64,000 nt of DNA from Tepidamorphaceae bacterium. Lineage in GTDB: Bacteria; Pseudomonadota; Alphaproteobacteria; Rhizobiales; JAKSCL01. The notes below the pieces were generated by a model. That model had not been told where the DNA came from. It saw only the letters and a list, made by a program, of their open reading frames with translations, and did no database searches. The stretch lies in assembly GCA_028289445.1 (NCBI GenBank), contig JANQPO010000016.1, forward strand, positions 1 to 64,000, read 5' to 3'. This document shows positions 61,302 to 64,000 of the stretch, piece after piece (position 1 is the first letter of the stretch; every line of letters begins with the position of its first letter). Made by a program: the position numbers and the translations under genes.

Positions 61302-63686
61302 TCAGGCCGGTGCGCTCTCCGTCGTCTCAAACTCCATTGAGTCCTTGGCGGCGATGGCGGTGTTTTCCTTCATCTTTTGAACGACAGCATCCGGCGGCGT
61401 CAGCGGCAGTCGCGCCGTGACGATGGTGCCCACGTCCTCGGTCGAATAGACCTTAAGCGAGCCGCCGTGGAGATCGCAAAGCGATTTCGATATCGCCAAG
61501 CCTAGCCCCGATCCCTTGTGCACTTTCGTGAACTGGTTGGCCACTTGCTCGAACGGTCGGCCGATACGGCGCAGCGCCTCGCGTGGTATGCCGATGCCCG
61601 TATCCTCCACGCTAATGGTGATCGCTGCCTTTGAGCGACTGGCGCGAACGGTGATGCGGCCGTTGTCTGCTGTGAACTTCACCGCGTTAGACAAGATATT
61701 CAAAAGGATTTGTTTGACGGCTCGTCGATCGGCGACCAGGCCGAGATCCTTACCGATATCGGTAAGGATCCTCAGGTCCTTGTCGGCTGCTGCCCGCGAC
61801 GTGACGCGCAGCGCGTCGGCCATGATCTCGCCGGCTTCAACGGATTCGAACGTGAGCAGGACGCGCCCTTCCTCGATCCGCGACATGTCCAAAATGTCGT
61901 TGATGACCTCCATCAGATAGAGGCCGCTTTCGTGAATGTCGCGGCAATACTCATCGTACTTCTGGGACCCGAACGGCCCGAACATGCCGGTCGCCATGAT
62001 TTCGGAGAAGCCGATGATGGCGTTGAGCGGTGTGCGCAGTTCGTGGCTCATATTGGCGAGGAAATTGGACTTCGCCCGGCTGGCCTCTTCGGCACGCTCC
62101 TTCTCTTCGGCGTATTTGTCGGCCAGCTCGATGAGCTGTTGCGTCTGCCGCTCCATGGTCTGGCGCGAGTGACGCAGATCGGCGATCGTCGCCATAAGTC
62201 GCCGCTCGCTGTCGATCAGTTTTTCCTCGTGTTTCTTCAGGTCGGTGATGTCCATGCCGACCGAGACGAAGCCGCCGTCCTTTGTCCGCCGTTCGTTGAT
62301 TTGAAGCCAGGTGCCATCTTCCATCTGGGCTTCCATCGAGTGCTCGTCGAGGCCGGCAAGACGCTCGGCCATCAGCGAGCGAATATGCGGCTGTGCTGCG
62401 GCCGCGACGATGTCCTCATAGGGCGTTCCGGGTTGGACGAGGGAGGCGGGAAGCTTGTGGAACTCACGATACTTTGAATTACACATAACCAGTCGATTGC
62501 CCGAGTCCCAGACGACGAAGGCCTCCGACACGGCCTCGATTGCGTCGCTGACCCTCAGGTCCGCGCGCTCGGTGCGCTCGGCGAGTTTGTACTGCTCCGA
62601 TACGTCTATCGCAAAACCGGCCAGGTGTGTGCTGCCTTCGCTTGGATCGCGCACGATGTCGGCGCGGACCCTTAGCCACACCCAGTGCCCCTCGACGTGT
62701 CGAGCCCGCAGCGTTGTGTCGATTCCGGCTTCGCCTTTCTTGATGATGGCGTCGAGATCGTCGATCACCCGGGCATCCTCCGGGTGGAGCAGCGAGCGGA
62801 CCTCGCCATAGCTCATCGCGCGGTCGACCGGCGCACGTCCCAAAAGTGCGAAAAGTGAGGACGACCAGAAAATCCGACCCCGCCCGACATCCCAGTCCCA
62901 CATGCCGCAATGGGCGCGATCGAGCGCCGCGTCGATGCCGGTCCTGATTGTCTCGGCAGTTCGTAGCGACTGTTCGGTACGCCGCGCCTGCCAGACATAG
63001 GCATAGGTTAAAAGCAGGATCACGAAACCGATGGCAAGGAAGCGCAGCGTGCGATTGCGGGCGTCGACGCGCCATGCCGATAAAATGGCATCCTGTGTTT
63101 GATAGACAAGAACGCTCGCCTTCCGATCGCCAACGACGCGTAAGGCAGCAAAGGCATCCGTGCCATCGGCCAGGACAATCGGTCCCGCCGAACCGTCGGA
63201 TCTGAACTGCGGCGCGAGCGGTCCGCTTTTGAGAATCGAGTCGAGCGAAACGCGCTCGGCCACGTCGGCGCTGGTGCGCGGCTGGCTCAACACGATGCGG
63301 TCGAGTGCATCGAAGATCACGACCGTCCGTTCGAAATCCAATGCACCTGGTGGAATGGCGCCGTTAAGCCGATCGGCGACGGCGGCGCGCGGTTCGGTCG
63401 TGATCGTCATGGCGGGCAGGGTATCGATACGCGCGCCCACGGCATGGGCGGTCATCGCAATCAGCCGGGTGCTTTCAGCGATCTGAGTGGCACGGTCATT
63501 GGTGATCGACAGGTAGCCGATGAGACCGTTTATGACGATGAAGGCGATAGCAAGCGTCGGAATCGATCGGCGCAGGAACGCTTCCAGCGCCTGACGATCC
63601 GGAAAAACCGGTCTCGCAATCGTTTCTGCCAATCCTCGATAGTTACGCGCTACAACGGGACCGTTAGCCTCTTCAGCCCGTGCCAT
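61302..63686 (-). CDS. PAS-domain sensor histidine kinase, PdhS/PleC-like
   Basis: 794 residues. Two membrane segments (SIPTLAIAFIVINGLIGYLSI and FLAIGFVILLLTYAYVW) enclose a ~170-residue periplasmic sensor. Then come two PAS domains (ALDRAHCGMWDWDVGRGRIFWSS ... and VSEAFVVWDSGNRLVMCNSKY), a coiled coil, DHp FLANMSHELRTPLNAIIGFSEIM and a HATPase domain (NAVKFTADNGRITV, DTGIGIPREALRR, GSGLGLAIS). The H-box continuation GMFGPFGSQKYDEYCRDIHESG is typical of kinases of the DivJ/PleC/PdhS cell-cycle group. No receiver domain is present. The ATG at 63686 is used; the track starts 12 codons earlier at GTG. Confidence 0.88.
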   Translation of the reverse strand: MARAEEANGPVVARNYRGLAETIARPVFPDRQALEAFLRRSIPTLAIAFIVINGLIGYLSITNDRATQIAESTRLIAMTAHAVGARIDTLPAMTITTEPRAAVADRLNGAIPPGALDFERTVVIFDALDRIVLSQPRTSADVAERVSLDSILKSGPLAPQFRSDGSAGPIVLADGTDAFAALRVVGDRKASVLVYQTQDAILSAWRVDARNRTLRFLAIGFVILLLTYAYVWQARRTEQSLRTAETIRTGIDAALDRAHCGMWDWDVGRGRIFWSSSLFALLGRAPVDRAMSYGEVRSLLHPEDARVIDDLDAIIKKGEAGIDTTLRARHVEGHWVWLRVRADIVRDPSEGSTHLAGFAIDVSEQYKLAERTERADLRVSDAIEAVSEAFVVWDSGNRLVMCNSKYREFHKLPASLVQPGTPYEDIVAAAAQPHIRSLMAERLAGLDEHSMEAQMEDGTWLQINERRTKDGGFVSVGMDITDLKKHEEKLIDSERRLMATIADLRHSRQTMERQTQQLIELADKYAEEKERAEEASRAKSNFLANMSHELRTPLNAIIGFSEIMATGMFGPFGSQKYDEYCRDIHESGLYLMEVINDILDMSRIEEGRVLLTFESVEAGEIMADALRVTSRAAADKDLRILTDIGKDLGLVADRRAVKQILLNILSNAVKFTADNGRITVRASRSKAAITISVEDTGIGIPREALRRIGRPFEQVANQFTKVHKGSGLGLAISKSLCDLHGGSLKVYSTEDVGTIVTARLPLTPPDAVVQKMKENTAIAAKDSMEFETTESAPA

Positions 63687-63902
63687 TCTGCGTCCTGAAC
63701 TGATCGAATAGTCGTGCCGCACGGCGACGAATCAGCGCCATTTGAATCCGCTCGCTGACTCGTGTCCAGGTGCGGACATGGCGGCGTCGGGAAGAAATCG
63801 AAGGTGATGCCAGATTGCCACACTAACACTGGGCAAGCTGCACGCATAAAGTGCAATTCCGGCGCGGGATGTGGATTTAGATTATTGATTTATATGAAGA
63901 AA

Positions 63903-64000
63903 TCATCCAGAGAGCGTCCGGTCGACAATGTCGCGGACATCCGGCGAGAGACCGTCGATATCGGCGATCCGCCTCAGTGTGTGCTCCGCCGCCTTCCGTC
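63903..64000 (-). CDS. 3' end of a minus-strand gene, possibly aminopeptidase N
   Basis: Reading the minus strand from the window edge, one frame stays open for 31 codons and stops at 63905: ...KAAEHTLRRIADIDGLSPDV then RDIVDRTLSG. The other two frames close. The ending, with a helix and a final 'GLSxDVxDIVxRxL', resembles the C-terminus of M1 aminopeptidase N as I recall it, but 31 residues are too few to be sure. The 216-bp gap to the kinase gene shows no other gene. Confidence 0.4.
   Translation of the reverse strand, partial: RKAAEHTLRRIADIDGLSPDVRDIVDRTLSG

Noticed and set aside
1-64000. CRISPR arrays, tRNA and rRNA genes, IS transposases
   Set aside because: No regularly spaced repeats, no tRNA- or rRNA-like stretches and no transposase or integrase motifs were noticed in the ORFs.

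Overview
The window reads as chromosomal DNA of a GC-rich alphaproteobacterium. An order Hyphomicrobiales (Rhizobiales) assignment is the best inference. It rests on a full RcGTA-type gene transfer agent (GTA) cluster, a ccmI-ccmE-ccmF-ccmH cluster in the rhizobial cycHJKL arrangement, a degP / response regulator / histidine kinase / glnE block of the kind that accompanies cycHJKL in rhizobia, a four-subunit sarcosine oxidase operon (soxBDAG), a roseobacter/rhizobial-type taurine transporter with a MocR-type TauR, and short palindromic repeats typical of this order. I saw no rRNA, tRNA or CRISPR array. ORF-track starts were often moved downstream to ATG codons or to codons with a ribosome binding site; each change is noted in the entry.

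Layout. 0.2-5.5 kb: a GYD-domain protein, then the taurine transporter tauA-tauB-tauC on the minus strand, divergent from tauR. 5.5-8.9 kb: TlyA rRNA methyltransferase, a second methyltransferase and the ribosome-assembly GTPase RsgA, ending at a palindromic repeat. 9.2-12.1 kb: a LysR regulator divergent from an UPF0718 permease, and a lower-GC orphan gene. 12.5-17.9 kb, minus strand: an unusual XRE-HTH / RibB / degenerate-RibA fusion, MeaB, a DUF1203 protein and a three-gene set of envelope proteins. 18.1-19.3 kb: two small orphan genes, one carrying an RN-x3-H motif like those of HEPN proteins. 19.3-33.9 kb: the GTA cluster, from small terminase to the large host-specificity protein, preceded by a sigma70-like promoter and a terminator-like hairpin and interrupted after terL by a palindromic repeat element. 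34.0-37.7 kb: a nitroreductase and a PepSY-like / response regulator / kinase / glycine-zipper lipoprotein set. 37.9-39.1 kb: an unknown 419-residue protein. 39.1-44.3 kb, minus: soxBDAG. 44.6-48.9 kb: cytochrome c maturation genes, with a 275-bp inverted-repeat element between ccmI and ccmE. 48.9-49.6 kb: a small insert flanked by 15-bp direct repeats. 49.7-51.6 kb: an alpha/beta hydrolase-OsmC fusion and an EF-hand protein. 51.6-58.3 kb, minus: degP, response regulator, kinase, glnE. 58.5-61.3 kb: malonate use (matA, matB). 61.3-63.7 kb: a large PAS/PdhS-like hybrid-lacking sensor kinase. The last ~100 bases hold the 3' end of a minus-strand gene.

How it fits together. The metabolism is that of a heterotroph using small organic N, S and C compounds: taurine uptake, sarcosine oxidation to glycine with one-carbon transfer to folate, and malonate activation and decarboxylation. 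It respires with c-type cytochromes. The GTA cluster would make a small headful-packaging phage-like particle that carries random host DNA. I found no clearly undescribed multi-gene system. The items most worth a second look are the regulatory leader and extra small ORFs of the GTA cluster, the HTH-RibB fusion, and the three different small repeat or insertion elements lodged exactly at operon joints.
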